Assembly: GCA_030765065.1 (NCBI GenBank)
Contig: CM060975.1
Location: 196,386,507 to 196,450,506, forward strand
Origin: Deroplatys truncata
Lineage: Eukaryota; Arthropoda; Insecta; Mantodea; Mantidae
Length of the DNA: 64,000 bases
Reading direction: 5' to 3'
This document shows, piece by piece, positions 12,001 through 27,000 of this stretch (within the stretch, counting starts at the first letter, position 1; the number at the start of each line of letters is the position of its first letter). The position numbers were made by a program, and so were the translations under genes. Under the pieces are notes generated by a model. That model was not told the origin of the DNA and did not search any database. It saw only the letters and a list, made by a program, of their open reading frames with translations.

Positions 12001-15000
12001 AAATCAACGATTAGATTAATTCCAACAAATCATATTTCCCCGAATAATATATACTGTTACAAAGATTCAAATCAATATGTACCATTGCAGCTATTCAACT
12101 CGTTCCCTCGTTTAAGGACTTTATACATCGATTTCTTGCCAAAATCTCGACCAATACATAATTACCAAAAACACAAACTTTAGAAAGAATTAAATCTGTT
12201 TAATTTCAGTGTAGCAATCACTTCTCTAGGTATGTCTTTTCAAAACTACACTGCGTCCTATCAAGTTAAATTTTGAAACTTTCTACTTACAAAGGTGGTT
12301 ATGCTGAAATTTTGAATGAGCCAAAACGATTAGATGTAAGCGGAGTTCGCTACTCGCAAGCCCCCTCCTAAAAGTGCTGTCTGTCGTCAACCGCACCAAG
12401 TTAGTCTCTGTCTTCTCACTTCCTCGGTCGACCTGCTGATGTCGAGCCGGGGTAGGGAGGATAACTGGTGATCACCCTGCCCTTCCCCATGCAGCGACAA
12501 CTTCTGTTGAAGTCTGTCCTCCTTTATAGTCTAACTCCAGTGGTGACGTCAGGTACTTCACATTTTCGAATATTCCATGATTTAACCGCTGTAACCAACA
12601 GAAAGTGCAAGTGTACAGATTCCTTAATAAGTTTTACTTTCCTTTGAATCTCTGTAAGGTGATTAAATGTCAGTAATTTTCCAACTAGTTTAGAGGTCTG
12701 TTTTTCGCAGAATGCACCTAAATTGGATTGTATTAACGTTTTACTTTCCTTCCCTCGGAGCCCTCTTACGTCCCTGAAGAGAATCGTAAATTTTGTTGTT
12801 CCTGAACACTAACTTATTTCAAGGTTAAAGTTTACATATTTTATTTTAAAAACCTTTTGTTCCTCTAAATGCATATAATATGATTTTTATAACCACCGCA
12901 CATGGAAAACTGTAAATCGATCTTTACGATCAATCGTATTCAAGTATGTTCACCCGGTTTTTAATTTTCATTGCATTATTTTTTAAAAAAATACTGTTCT
13001 TGTGTTCACACGACTTCAAAACATATATTTTCGGTGAAAAATGAACTTATTTTTTCTTTTTCTACCACGTACATATTAGGCAGGGAAGGTATTGCATTCC
13101 ACCCAAAAATACAATATCGAGATTTCACCGGAAATACATGTCTTGAGGCCCTCTGGATCGAAAAAAGAAGCATTTTTGGAACAAGGTGCGTGTGTGCGTC
13201 TTTATGACTGTGAACAGCATAACTCAAAAACTAAAAGTCGGATAAGTATCAAGCTTGACATTTATATTCAGTACTTTCCAAAGATGCGACACGAAGATTT
13301 TCAAGGAAATCCCCCCTTCCCAAACTATACTTTACATGGAACATTCTTCGAAATCTTTTATTTTCTAAAAAAATTCTCTAATGATTTTAATTAAAATACT
13401 ATATGTTAAAGATATTTACATGACAAATAAAACGTATATTTGAAACTTCGGGGAGTAGCTTATGAAGTCCTCTTTATTCGGAAGGAACTTTGCATAATCT
13501 TGTATAGCTGGCAAACCTTAAGGGATAGAAGAAAACGTAGGTACTGCACAAAACAATATAGATCTCTTTAAACCTAATTTATTTCACATAAGTTTTCTTT
13601 GTTGCATAAGCTATTTCTGAGATATCGATATTAAAGTTTCGAATTGTTCATTACTTGGTCATTCTTTAAAGTCCTTTCAACATCCAATTGTTTCTCGCGA
13701 TTGCATGGAAACAGTATGGACTTTTAAGGCCACGTATTGTGTTCAGTTCTAAAACATTTGACTACCGTTGTTCTTTTTTATCTATAACGTACTGTGTAAT
13801 ATAGCTATTTCTGCAAACGTTTATTTGGATTAAAACGTAGTATATAGAACAACAAGGTTTAGTAAAAATAGTTTGTATACCCACTAATAAATGTATGGTT
13901 AGAGAAATTTGTGTAAATGTATCACATCAGATTTTTACGAAACACAATGCTTCCGCTACCTACCTAAGGTAGGCAATAAAGAAAGTAAAAATATATGATT
14001 TATAAGATCTAGTTTGTATACCTGTCAAATTCTCTTATAAGAATCTGTTTTCAGGGGTTGACTGAAGAAGTCAAGGAGCTGAAGAACAAAGTTCAAATTC
14101 TTACGGCTGCGCAGCAAGACAGAGATCGACTAATGCGCACAGAGGTGAGTTATATTTGTTTAACAATTCATTATGTAAAATTAGCTAAATCAAATTTATA
14201 TGATTCAAGCATTATTGCGTTAAAATATTTTCTGGTGTCTACCTCCGTTTCTCCTCCTATCTCATTTCCCCCCACAATATCCGCCTTTCTCTCCCTCAAA
14301 GCTTTCCTTTGACTTCTCTATCCCTCTCCCTCCCTTTTCACCCTCGATCTCCTTCCCTGCAACTAATATGCTATGTGATGTTTTGAAAACCCATATGAAA
14401 ACTGCTTCTGGTGGAGTAATAATACAATTAAAATATAAATAAAGGATTTAACAGTACACAAAAACTGCAAGTACCTTGTGCTTGCAATGACATTCATTAT
14501 CCTAGCAACCGGTTTGCAGGTATAAAAAATTTTAATGTGATACATTCACATAACTTTCTCTACCCTCTTTCATTTATTAGTGGGTATACAAACCATTTTA
14601 CTCAAGTTATTTTTCTATCTACTACATTTTAATCCAAATAAACCTTTGCAGAAATAGCTACATACACTTTTCGTTATAAATACAAAGGAAACACCGATAG
14701 TCAAATGTTTAAGAACTGGACGCTATACGCTAGCCTTAAAATTCCATACTGTTTCCATGCAATCGCGAGAAACAACTGAATGTTGAAAGGACTGTAAAGA
14801 ATGACCCAGTAATGAACAATTCGAACATTTAATAACGGATATATCAGAAATGGCTTATTCCAAAAAGAAAGCTTATTTGAAGTAAATTGTGTGTTTTAAA
14901 GTGATCTACTTTTTGTGTAGTACGTTTTCGTCTATCCCTTATCGTTTAACAGTTGTACAATATTATACAAAATTTCTTCCAACTCAAGTGGACTTCACAG

Positions 15001-18000
15001 ACCATTTCCAGAAAGTTCGACATTTTATTTGTCATGTATATATCTTAAAGATATGGTAACTAGTAATAAGATAGCGGAACAAGAGCACAGGAGATACTGA
15101 GAACTGATAAGATGTAGTGTGATATCCTTTGTTCCACGCCGCCGACCACGCCCCCTCTTTGTGCGCTACTAGCATGCCGCCCGGTAGAGTCGTAGAACAA
15201 TGGGCTATTGTTCCTTTGTGGCCTGATCTGAATACCGCCCGGGTAGAAGCATAGAACAATAGGCTATTAATGGCTCTTTGTGCGATACTGATGCCGGCAG
15301 GCGGAAATCGTCAAGAAATGTGCTATTGTTCTCGTCGCGTGCCGCCACCATCGCCCCCGCAAATCGATGGAGGAGATAAATTCTTAAATATCTGTGTCAA
15401 TCAATCAGGTAATGTTCATCCATACATAACATCATCTAACATTATTGAAAAAATCAAGGATTTATACTGCTAACTCCCGGCATCATGCCTCTAAAGGGGT
15501 GGACACAGACCCTTGATCGAAGTACCCTGCCGCATGTATTTTGATTGATTAATGTAATTAAATGCTGCTCGTCGATCGATGAGTACAATCATTTCAATTA
15601 AGTATTTTGATTGATTAATGCAAATAAGTGTATAGGAATTGACTCACGCACCGGTTGCCATCGTATATATGTGTGTGATTATTAGCGTGTATAATTATTA
15701 CGACTAATAACACTTATTTAATTCTGCTTTTGAGGGAAAACTTTTTTGGGGTTTATAAGAATATTACATCACTTAGGGAATTAAAAAGTATCCACACTGA
15801 AAGGACTGAGTTAGCGTGAAATGTGAAACTTGTGTTTCTGTCCTAATAGGAAGTGGATTGAAGTAGGAATGATGGCAGATTACTACTTTGCAATATATTA
15901 CATAAATTAATTAATAAGCCGAATTTCTTTCATTTAATAAATTTACATTTCTATAAAATACATATTTGCAATTTCAGAAACCCTTATTCTTCCACAATTC
16001 TCTAAATCCTTTACGGCTTCAATCCATTGAATTAAATTACAATTATGACATAGTTGCTCCCTGCTCTTACATTTACCGATATGTTTCAAATTTAGAACAC
16101 CAATTAAGTCTATATTTCGCACGATAAGTTTTTCCCAGGTAATAATTACTAAAGATAATTTTAAATAAGTTAAACCAAAAGGAATTTAGAAACACTGTCC
16201 GCAATGCCTTCTGCCTAAACGTTGCCCTGCTGTTTTCCTCGTGAAGTTTGTCACCGTCGAAGAAAGACCGACTTCAGCTTTGCCCACTGCACGGTGAGGA
16301 GAGCTGGGACTGAACCGACGCCTGCGCAGTCGACAACCACATTCGCCGACGTACTACATGAATCAAATTAACTGTGCCCTTTCTTCTTGGTCTCGACGTT
16401 TCCTTACAAGGCAACGTAAGTTCTCTAGCCGTAAACCCTCCTTTAGTGCTGCCCGTAGTCGCCTAGAGTAGATTTCTCCGGGGATAGTGAATTTGGCACA
16501 ATAGCTAACACTGGACGCTATCGAGTGAATCTCTCACATAAAAAACCGAGCGCCCGGTCCATCTCCTGCAGGCGCTCTAACGCTAATGATGTGCTTTCCT
16601 GGCCGGTTCACTCTTCACCTAATGCAATCTCATCCGCGCGACAGCCGCTTTCCTTACACCGCTCTAGTGGACAGCGATGGAGGTTCACCCTTCCAGCCTG
16701 CGACAAAGAAGGCGAAAGTATGCCATCTTGAGATTTTTTAACACACAGAGGGCGGCTATGTTGACTCATTATTACTCCTAGGAAATAACTAGCATAAATC
16801 ATTTGAAAGGGTGATAAGGAACTTAAGCGCTTCAAGATTTCTTTCTGAGGCTTGTTTACAAGCAGGATGGGGTCTGAAAAAAAATAAATACGGTTTAACA
16901 TTATAGTTAAATAGTACATACGTTATTCATAAATAATTAAATAAATAATTAAATATGGAGAGTACCCTAAACAAAACATTCCTTTAATTAACACCGGTTA
17001 AAGAGTGATCATAAATAAAAAACTATTTTCTTTTATTCCCGTAACAAATATAAAAAGTCTTCTGTAATAGCCTCGCGATTGTTTAGATATGCAATGCCTA
17101 AAGGATCTGTTGCCTTCTGAAGGAACGTTTTGTGGTCGGTATAGATCTGTCGTAGGGTGAGCTCTGAAAAATAAATAAATACGGATTAACATTATAGTTA
17201 CATAATATATACGTTATTCATAAATAAATAAATAAATAAATAATGAAATATGGAGATTACCCTAAACAAAACATTCCCTCTATTGCTTTTTTAATTAACA
17301 CCGGTTAAGGAGCGATCTTAAATAAAAACTCTATTTTTTTACTCCCGAACAAATATGAAAAGTCTCCTGTAACAGACCCGTGATTGTTTAGATATGCAAA
17401 GTCTAAAGCAGTATTCAATACCAGCGGGAAATCGAATTCTGAACCCAAACTAAAAAATACATGGACTTTCAAAACATGCATTCGTTTCTTAGTAAATATA
17501 TAAGTATTGCGAAAGGGTGTAAATAACATAGGGAGGTGACTTCTAAACATTCCCCATTGAAGGATATGTTGACTACTCCAGCGGAGAGATCGAACCATTA
17601 CGAAGACTTCAAATATAAAATTGATATTCGTTTTAAAATTTTTTTTCTAAAGACGCACATCAGTGTCTTCGAGAAATTCGACAATGAGTTATTCAGTTGT
17701 ACACCCGTGCAAAAATATGTAGTACACCCTTTGAAGAGGGTAAATCATCTGTACTTACAGCTTAATGGATGGGATTCCTGGGTGGAGATAAATCGTCCAT
17801 ATACCTTGGATTGCTTCAAACATAACCCTTTGAGTGGGTTTTTAGTAAGATATGCGTTCAAAAGAATTGAAGAATTGCCCAGACTTATACATGCAGAAGG
17901 ACTCCTACATTGCTCTAGGAAAATTAAATCAAGAGAAACAATACCTTCTTTTCATTACTGGCACTAAAATTATTGTTAAATAATACATACAATACGTTAT

Positions 18001-21000
18001 AAACAAATAACTAATGAAATATAGAGAGTACCTTAAACAAAACATCCCCATTGTTAGTCTTTTAATTAACGCTAGATAAAGAACGCTCATAAATATAACT
18101 CAATTGAAATACATAAAGACACTCGAGCTAAAATACAGAAGGTCTTCATGCATACAGTCTTCGATAAGTAAAATAACATGGACACGAACTTTGAAACAGT
18201 CATTGTCGATAAAGTACCCTCACCACTCGCGAAGGCACGCGCATCGACAGGGACTTTAAAACCATCCTTGTCGATAAAGTACCCCGCCCAACACGCAAGC
18301 ACGCTCATAGGTAGGGACTTTAAAACACTAGTTGTCGATAAAGTGCCACACCCACCACGCAAGCACGCGCATAGACAGGGACTTTAAAACAGTTGTTGTC
18401 GATGAAGTACCCCACACACCACGCAAACACGCGCTCTCTCTCCCCTTTGCGCTAGTACAATGTTGCAATAATATAATTAGCAATTCACTGATACGTTATG
18501 CCAGAGACGCCAACGATTTATATACGGTTTACACACCCCTTGCAAAATATGTTGTATATCCCTGAAGAGGGTAAACCATGGTGCGCTAGGGTTTTCCCAT
18601 TTTGGGACTATCTGCAGCTTACAGCTTAATGGACGGAATCCTAACACCATCCACATACCTGGGAATGATTCAAATTTAAATCTTGAGAGGGTTTTTAGCA
18701 GTACATGCATTAAGCGATAGCCTCAGGAAAAATTATATCAAGAGAAGAAATACTTTCTTTTCATTACTGGCACTAAAATTATTGTTGAACAATACCTTAT
18801 TTATAAATAAATAATAAATATGAACCATCCTAAACAGACTGGTGTTGCAGCCACCATGTCTAAAACGTATATAATCCGCATCGCTCCAAGGTAATAATAA
18901 ATAAATAGCACCGAATTTCATCCATTCATTTTCACTTACATTCTCATTTTACTACACCTTTTATTTCCCCGGCTCTTATCGGTAATATTTAATACTGGAC
19001 ACCGGGACTCATGCGATACAAATGCTTTTTGAATAAAGAAACGTAGATGTATATTGCATGTAGCTAAAAGGATAAAAATGGCGTAGTGTTTAAAACAGAC
19101 ATTTTCGCACCATCGAGGTAAAATACAGGAAACGCCCTCAAAACAGGTATTTCCGATAAGATAATGGGTAAAGGTCCTGTATATAGAGTGCTATCCTTAA
19201 ACAGTCGTAGAAGAAAGGGAAAACCATTCGAGTGTATGGTTTTTACTTCTCTGTTGATATTACTGCATATACAGCTATTAATGATGCATACTTAAACATG
19301 TTGCTCGGTGCGTAGACCGTCTATCTCATGGTGTGATGTCACATGGTGAAGGTAGAGTCTTGTCACGAGTTGTATACAACAATCCCGTTCTTGTTTTACG
19401 ACAGGGTTCAGGTGGTAGCGTCTGCTGTTCGCTTTCAAGAGGTTCCGGGCTCGATTCCCGTCGGTCCCTCTCTCTAACCCCGGATTTTTCGAGGTTTTCC
19501 ATGGTTGACAAAGGCGAATGCCGGAGTAGTGTATGCTACCACGATTTCCTTTCCCTTTATTTGCATCTGTCACGTGTGCTTCTAGGTTTCGTTGCGCATG
19601 GTGAATGCTTGCTCAAAGGATACTTGTCCGTTGCTCGGTTGACGGATCGTTCATCAAGCTCACTAGCCAGCTTGTGTTTATTCGCTCCCATACATACACA
19701 CACACTCAATCATGCATAACAGACATAAATACTTCTGAGATAAGGTGTACACGTCGTGTATATAGAGCGCTGTGCTTAAATACCCGTAGAAGCAAGGGAA
19801 GGCCATTCCAGTGTATCATTTTCTTTTTGTGTCTTTGAGGCAAACCTATTTTTACGACTTGATTTATAGATGAATGAAATACTTGATGAATGACAGTCTC
19901 ATATAACTTGTGTAAAAGATGTTTAAAGCATGTTTGGATAAAAATTGATTCGTGGTAACGTGTGAGGCCTGCATTCGTGAAGTCTCCGGTTCGATTCCCA
20001 GTGCCCACCCCTGTCTGACTTCAGGACCTGCACGAAAGTCCACGAATGCATAGATACATGCGTACACTTCCACCAAGCACCCGAATCTGCACGAAGACGT
20101 GCGATCATACCCGAGCAATACATGCATGCTCGCAATTCTTCAAACACTCGCTCTAAGCATCCGAACCTACACGATGATCTACGAATACATAGATATATGC
20201 GTTCGCTTCTACCAAACACCCGAACCTGCACGAAGACGTACGACTATACCCGAACAATACATGCATCCTCGCAATACTTCACACCTACTCTAAGAATCCG
20301 AACTTCTACGGAGACGTCCGAACATGTTGATATATATCCTTACCCATTATAAAGCTTCGTTCAGGCACACGTAGCTATAAAAGGGCCTGTGAAAACGTGC
20401 AATCACACATAAACATCTCTGAGCACCCCTCTAAATATTCGACCATGCTCGCAGACTTACGTACATGCTCTGACTAGAACCCATAATTAGGTTTGAATGA
20501 AGACTTTAAGGTGGATATCTATTTACAACCAAACAAGAACACTTCACACCTAAATAGCGTCTTAGACAGAAACTTACTTTTTAAGGTACGCTATGTATGC
20601 TATTTGCTTGTTTAGGCTCAATAGAGGTCCTAAACTTACATATCGGAAAACATTCGTAGACAATTTAGGGTGCTCTTAAATTTAAGATAATTTTATCGAG
20701 GATTCTCTTCAAGGAACGCACGACAGCAACATTTGCAGGATTATGCTTCTTATATATGCTTACAATTGCGAGTTCACGACTTTAGGCGCGCGTATCTGAC
20801 AATCAACTAATTTGTTCACGGGTTTGCTCAGACGCTTGATAAATACTCGGTTATATATTCAGTAAGGTGACACAGAGCCTGATAGGGAGATATCGTTTTG
20901 TCGGAACGGGCTTCTTAGTTTAATCTTGAAGAAAGAAGATTCATAACTCTGACCATCTGTAATCAAGAAGGTGTTCTACGACGACTACACAACAAAGGGC

Positions 21001-24000
21001 ATTTGTGTGTAACACACTAACTAGTGTTCATCATAGGGAAATGTCAAATTAGTAAACACACAACTTCCACTATATTCTGTTTCCTCACACTCAGGAGCCT
21101 CAAGTGCAGGTCAGTGATCGAGCGTCGACATTCCTGAATTCTCGCCATGTGGAAACGTAAAACTAGTACACATACGACTTCCGCTGTATTCTGATTCCTA
21201 GCCCGCAGGAGACTCAAGTGTAGGACTGAGAGGGGATTCAGTATAACATTTCTCTGTGTGCATCTAAAGTGTAGACAAAGAAAGATTCTTTAAAATCCGT
21301 TGGCATATACAGCATTTAACGACTCGTCTTCCTCCGAGTATAAGGGGTGAAGTATTGTGTTTCTTATAAGTAGATTGCATCGATTTTCTCCCTAAATAGC
21401 TCATGCTGAAACTCTAAAAGAAATTAAATGAATATGTGAATGCTAACACTCAAAGGACTTAAAAGCGAACGAATGAACTCATAACACGCAACTATGTATA
21501 TATCTCGAATGAGGATGATGGAGGGGAGCCTAGGCATATACATAGAAGGGAAAAGGATGCTCTCTGGAAGCATTCGTCATCCAGACAGTGATCGGACTCA
21601 GGAACCCGTAGAGTTCCCGTTGGTTGGAACAGACTCCAGGTTCAAATATTTAAAAGCTAGGGACCCAGCCCTTTGGCTGTCATGCTTTCTGGACTGTCCT
21701 AACCGCGTAACATCACGTTACACTGCCACGTAGCCAGAAAATGGAGGCTGCGAGCAGAGGAAAAGGATGCTCTCTGGAAACATACGTCATCCGGACCACG
21801 TTTGTTCACAGAGGCAGTAGACGTCAGGTTGGACGGAACAGGATCCAAGTTCAAATCTTTAAAGGGTAGGGGCCTCGCCCTTTGACTATCGTGTCTCCTG
21901 GGCCGTCCCAAACACGTAACATCACGTAACGTAATCACGTAAACCAGCGTAACACATCGTAACCAATAAACGTAACCAACGTAGCCAGTAAATATAATAA
22001 CGTAACCAGTATATGTGACTAAATTAACCAGTAAATGTAACCAATGTAACCAGTGATGTAACAAACGTAATCAGTTAATGTAACCAGTAAATGCAACCAA
22101 TCTAACAGTAAATGTCACAACGTAACCAGTATATGTAACCAATTTAACCAGTAAATGTTACAACGCAACCCGTAAATATAACCAGTAAATGAAGCCAATG
22201 TAACAGTAAATGTAACCAATATAACCAGTATATGTAACCAACGTAATCAATAAACATAACCAACGTAACCAGTAAACATAACAAGCAGACGTAACCAGAA
22301 GATGGTGGCTGGGAGCAGAGGAAAAGGATGCTCTCTAAAATAGACGTTCTCCGGACAGCGATTGGTCTCACTCTGGTTACGCGCCTCTGCCATCTTCACA
22401 TCGACGATCTGTTATCTTCTAAAAAAAAGTTTTGTGATCGGTATAGACCTGTTCAGCCTGCATTGCGCTGGAAGTCCGTAACACTTCCAGCTCCTGCACT
22501 GTTCCAGCTAGTCGCGCATCTCTGCCATCTTCATGTCAACGATCTGTTACCTTCAGAATGAACGTTTGGTGGTCGGTATAGAGCTGTACAACTTGCGATG
22601 CACAGGGTGTCTGTAACACTTCCTGCTCTCGGACCGTTCCAGCACGTCGCGCGTCTCTGCCATCTACATGTCGACGATCTGTTGTCTTCTGAAGGATGAG
22701 ATTGGTGGTTGGCAGTCTGCATTGCGCTGGGTGTCCCTAATATTTCCAGCTCCCGGACCGTTCCAGCTCGTTGCGCGTCTCTGTCATCTGTATGTTGACG
22801 ATTTGTTGCCTTCTGAAGTAAAGGTCGGTGGTCGGTTTAAATCTGTACAGCCTGCATTGCGCTGGGTGTGCCTAATATTTCCAGCTCTCGGACCGTTCCA
22901 GCTAGTCGCTCGTACCTGCCATCTATATATCGCCAATCTAGGTTCGGGTGCTTCGTGGAAGTGAACATATATCTATGCATTCGCGGACCTTCGTGTAGGT
23001 TCGGATGCTTAGAGTGAGTCTTTAAAGTATTGTGAGGATGTATGTATTGTTCGGGTATAAACGTATGTCTTCGTGCAGGTTCGGATGCTTGATGGATGTG
23101 AACGCATATATCTATGTATTCGTAGACCTTCGTGTAGGTTCGGATGCTTAGAGTGAGAGTTTAAAGTATTGCGAGGTTGTATGTATTGCTCGAGTATGTT
23201 CGCACGTCACGTGCAGGTTCGGGTGCTTGGTGGAAGTGTACGCATATCTATGCATTCGTAGACCTTCGTGCAGCTCCTAAAGTCAGACAGGGGTGGTCAC
23301 CGGAAATCGAACTGGCGACCTCTCGAATGCAGGCCTTACACGTGACCGCGAAGTAGTTTTTATCAAAACGTGCTTTAAACATCTTTTACACAAGTTAAAT
23401 AAGACTTTCATTCATCAAGTATTTCATTCATCTATAACCCAAGTCCTAAAAACGGGGTTGCCTCAAAGACACAAAAAGAAAATGATACACTCGAATGGCC
23501 TTCCCTTCCTTCTACGGGTGTTTAAGCACACCGCTCTGTATACAGGACGTATACACCTTATCTCAGAGGTATTTATGTCTGTTTATGCATGGTTGAGTGT
23601 GCGTGTGTGTGAGAGCGAGTAAACACAAGCTAGCTAGTGAGCCTGATGAACGATCCGTGAACCCAGCAAGGGACAAGCATCCTTTGAGCAAGCATTCAGC
23701 ATGCGCAACGAAACCTAGAAGCACACGTGACAGATGCAAATGACAGGAAGAGTAAATTGTGGTAGCATACACCACTCCGGCATTCGCCTTTGTCAACCAG
23801 GGAAAACCACGAGAAACCCGGGGCTAGAGAGAGCGACCGACAGAAATCGTGTCCGGAACCTCTCGAAAGCGAACAGCAGATGTTACCGTCTGAACCCTGT
23901 CGTAAAACAAGAACGGGATTTTGTATACCACTCGTAAAAATACTCTACCCTCACCATATGACATCACACCATGAGATAGACGGTCTAGTCACCGACCGAC

Positions 24001-27000
24001 ATGTCTAAGCATGGATCATTACTAGCTGTATGTATTGTCAGATCAAAAGAGAAGTAAAACCCATACACCCGAATGGTTTTCCCTTCCTTCTATGATTATT
24101 TAAGGATAGCAGTCTATATACAGGACCATTACACCTTATCTTATCGGAAATGTATGTTTTGAGGGCGATTCTTGTATTTTACCTGGATGGTGCGAAAATG
24201 TCTGTTTTAAACACTGCGCCATTCTTATCCTTTTAGCTACATGCAATATACATCTACGTTTCTTTATTCATAAAGCATTTGTAACGCATGAGTCCCGGTG
24301 TTCAGTATTAAATATTACCGGTTAGAGTCTGGGAGATAAAAGGTGTAGTAAAATGAGAATGTAGGTGAAACAGAATGGAGTAAATTCGCAGCATTCGCCT
24401 AGCGACCAGGGAAAACACCGAAACACCCCGGGGCCAAGACTGTCAGCTGCTGGAAATTGAACTCACAACCTCCGAATGCGGTCCATAGACGTTACCGCCT
24501 GAACCATTCCGGTCGATTAGTTAGTGTGTTACATGCAAATGACCTTAGTTGCGTAGTCGTCTTAGAGGACTATCTTGATTACAGACGTCGCTAGTTACGC
24601 ATCTTCTTTCTTCAAGAACAAGCTATGAAGCTTGTTCCGATACAAAAGACAACTCCAAAATAAGCCCTGGATCACATTATTGAAAATATATTTAAGAGAA
24701 TGACCTAGAAATGATGGGATGCTTAAGTTGAATACTTTCTCCCATTTTAATTCTAAATACCATACTCTTCTTATCACCCTTTCCAAATCGCATTTCTTTG
24801 TTTAACATTCCATAAAAATCAGTTTATTATCGGTATCATACAAACAATTCATGTATTTGACAGTTTATAAATAAAATGCGATTAGAAGATTTACAGCATC
24901 GTCTACATGGGGCGGTTTTTTCCGATAAGAACGGTCTTTTCAAGCGAACGAGAAATCATTTTTAAAAAAACACGCAATATACACCTGCGCTTTTAAAGAC
25001 GCTTAATAGGAGGTTTCGCCCTTGTCCGGGACTCACCTAACCGAGATTCGAACTCGGGACCTCTCCAAAGTGAAGTAGAGCGATGCGGATCATATACTTT
25101 TTAGACATGGTGGCTGAAACACCAGTCTGTTTAGGATGGTTTATATTTCATTATTGATTTATAAATAAGGTATTGTTTAACAATAATTTTAGTGCCAGTA
25201 ATGAAAAGAAAGTATTGCTTCTCTTGATATAATTTTTCGTGATACTATTGCTTAATGCATGTACTGCTAAAAACCCACTGTTAGGTTCCCGTCCATTAAG
25301 CTATGGTCCCAAACTGGGAAAACCCTAGCGCACCATGGTTTACCCTCTTCAGGGATAAACAACATATTTTGCAAGGGGTGTGTAAACCGGTATATAAATC
25401 TTTGGTGTCTCCGGCATAACTTATTAGTGCATTGGTAATTATATTACAGCAGCATTGTACTAGCGTAAAGGGGAGAGAGAGAGAGAGCGCGTGCTTGCGT
25501 GGTGGGTGGGGTACTTTATCGACAATGACTGTTTGAAAGTCCCTGCCTATGAGAATGCTTGCGCTGGCGGGTGTGGTACTTTATCGACAACAACTGTTTT
25601 AAAGTCCCTACCTATGAATGTGCTTGCGTGGTGGGTGGGGTGCTTTATCGACAACGATTTTTTTAAAGTCCCTGTCGATGCGCGTGCTTGTGCGTGTGGT
25701 GGGGTACTTTATCAACAGTGACTGTTTTAAAGTCCGTACCTATGAGCGTACTTGCGTGGTGGGTGTGGCACTTTATCGACAACAGGTGTTTTAAAGTCCC
25801 TACCTATGAGCGTGCTTGCGTGGTGGGTGGGGTACTTTATCGACAACGATTGTTTTCAAGTCCCTGTCGATGCGCGTGCCTTCGCGAGTGGTGGGGGTAC
25901 CGTAATCGACAATGACTGTTTTAAAGTCCCTACCTATGAGCGTATTACGTGACGAATGAGGTACTTTATCGACAATGCCTGTTTTAAAGTTCGTGTCCAT
26001 GTTATTTTACTTATCGAAGACTGTATGCACAAAGACGTTCTGTATTTTACCTCGAGTGTCTTTATTTATTTCAATTGAGTTTTATTTATGAGCGTTCCTT
26101 AACCAGCGTTAACTAAAAGAGTAACAATGGAGATGTTTTGTTTAGAGTACTCTCCATATTTTATTATTTATTTGTTAATAACGTATTGTATGTATTATTT
26201 AGCAATAATTTTAGTGCCAGTAATGAAAAGAAAGTATTGTTTCTCTTGATTTAATTTTCCTGGAGCAATGTAGGAGTCCTTCTGCATGTATAAGTCTGGG
26301 ATATTCTTTTGAACGCATATATTGCTAAAAACCCACTCAAAGGGTTATATTTGAAGCAATCCCAGGTATATGATATTTCCTAAAACCAGGTTTACCCTCT
26401 TCAAAAGGTGTACTACATATTTTTGCACGGGTGTACAACTGAATAACTCATTGTCGAATTTCTCGAAGACACTGGTGTGCGTCTTTAGAAAAAAGATTTT
26501 AAAACGAATATCAATTTTATATCTGAAGTCTTCGTAATGGTTCGATCTCTCTGCTGGAGCAGTCAACATATCCTTCAATGGGGAATGTTTAGAAGTCACC
26601 TCCCTATGTTATTTACACCCTTTCGCAATACTTATATATTTACTAAGAAACGAATGCATGTTTTGAAAGTCCATGTATTTTTTAGTTTGGGTTCAGAATT
26701 CGATTTCCCGCTGGTATTGAATACTGCTTTAGACTTTGCATATCTAAACAATCACGGGTCTGTTACAGGAGAATTTTCATGTTTGTTACGGGAGTAAAAA
26801 AATAGAGTTTTTATTTAAGATCGCTCCTTAACCGGTGTTAACTAAAAAAGCAACAGAGGGAATGTTTTGTTTAGGGTAATCTCCATATTTCATTATTTAT
26901 TTATTTATGAATAACGTATGTATTATGTAACTATAATGTTAATCCGTATTTGTTTATTTTTCAGAGCTCACCCTACGACAGATCTATACCGACCACAAAA

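Larger units (their letters stand above)
15059..20335 (+). repeat. Left arm of the giant inverted repeat
   Basis: The reverse complement of the right arm, with indels. Landmarks pairing with the right arm: 15195-15331 with 28237-28417 (palindromes), 16560-16900 with 27540-27890, 17033-17600 with 26535-27395, 18170-18432 with 25495-26010, 19390-19560 with 23755-23930, and 19940-20330 with 22945-23370. Confidence 0.75.
20336..22944. other. Central spacer of the giant element
   Basis: No gene is recognised. It contains a duplicated ~240-bp block (about 21500-21740 and 21740-21895), a ~22-bp array and a ~130-bp array. 20340-21490 appears non-repetitive within the window. Confidence 0.5.

Noticed and set aside
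25491-25952. Overlapping ORFs with LAWWVGYFIDN-type repeats
   Set aside because: Direct translation of the 64-bp tandem array.
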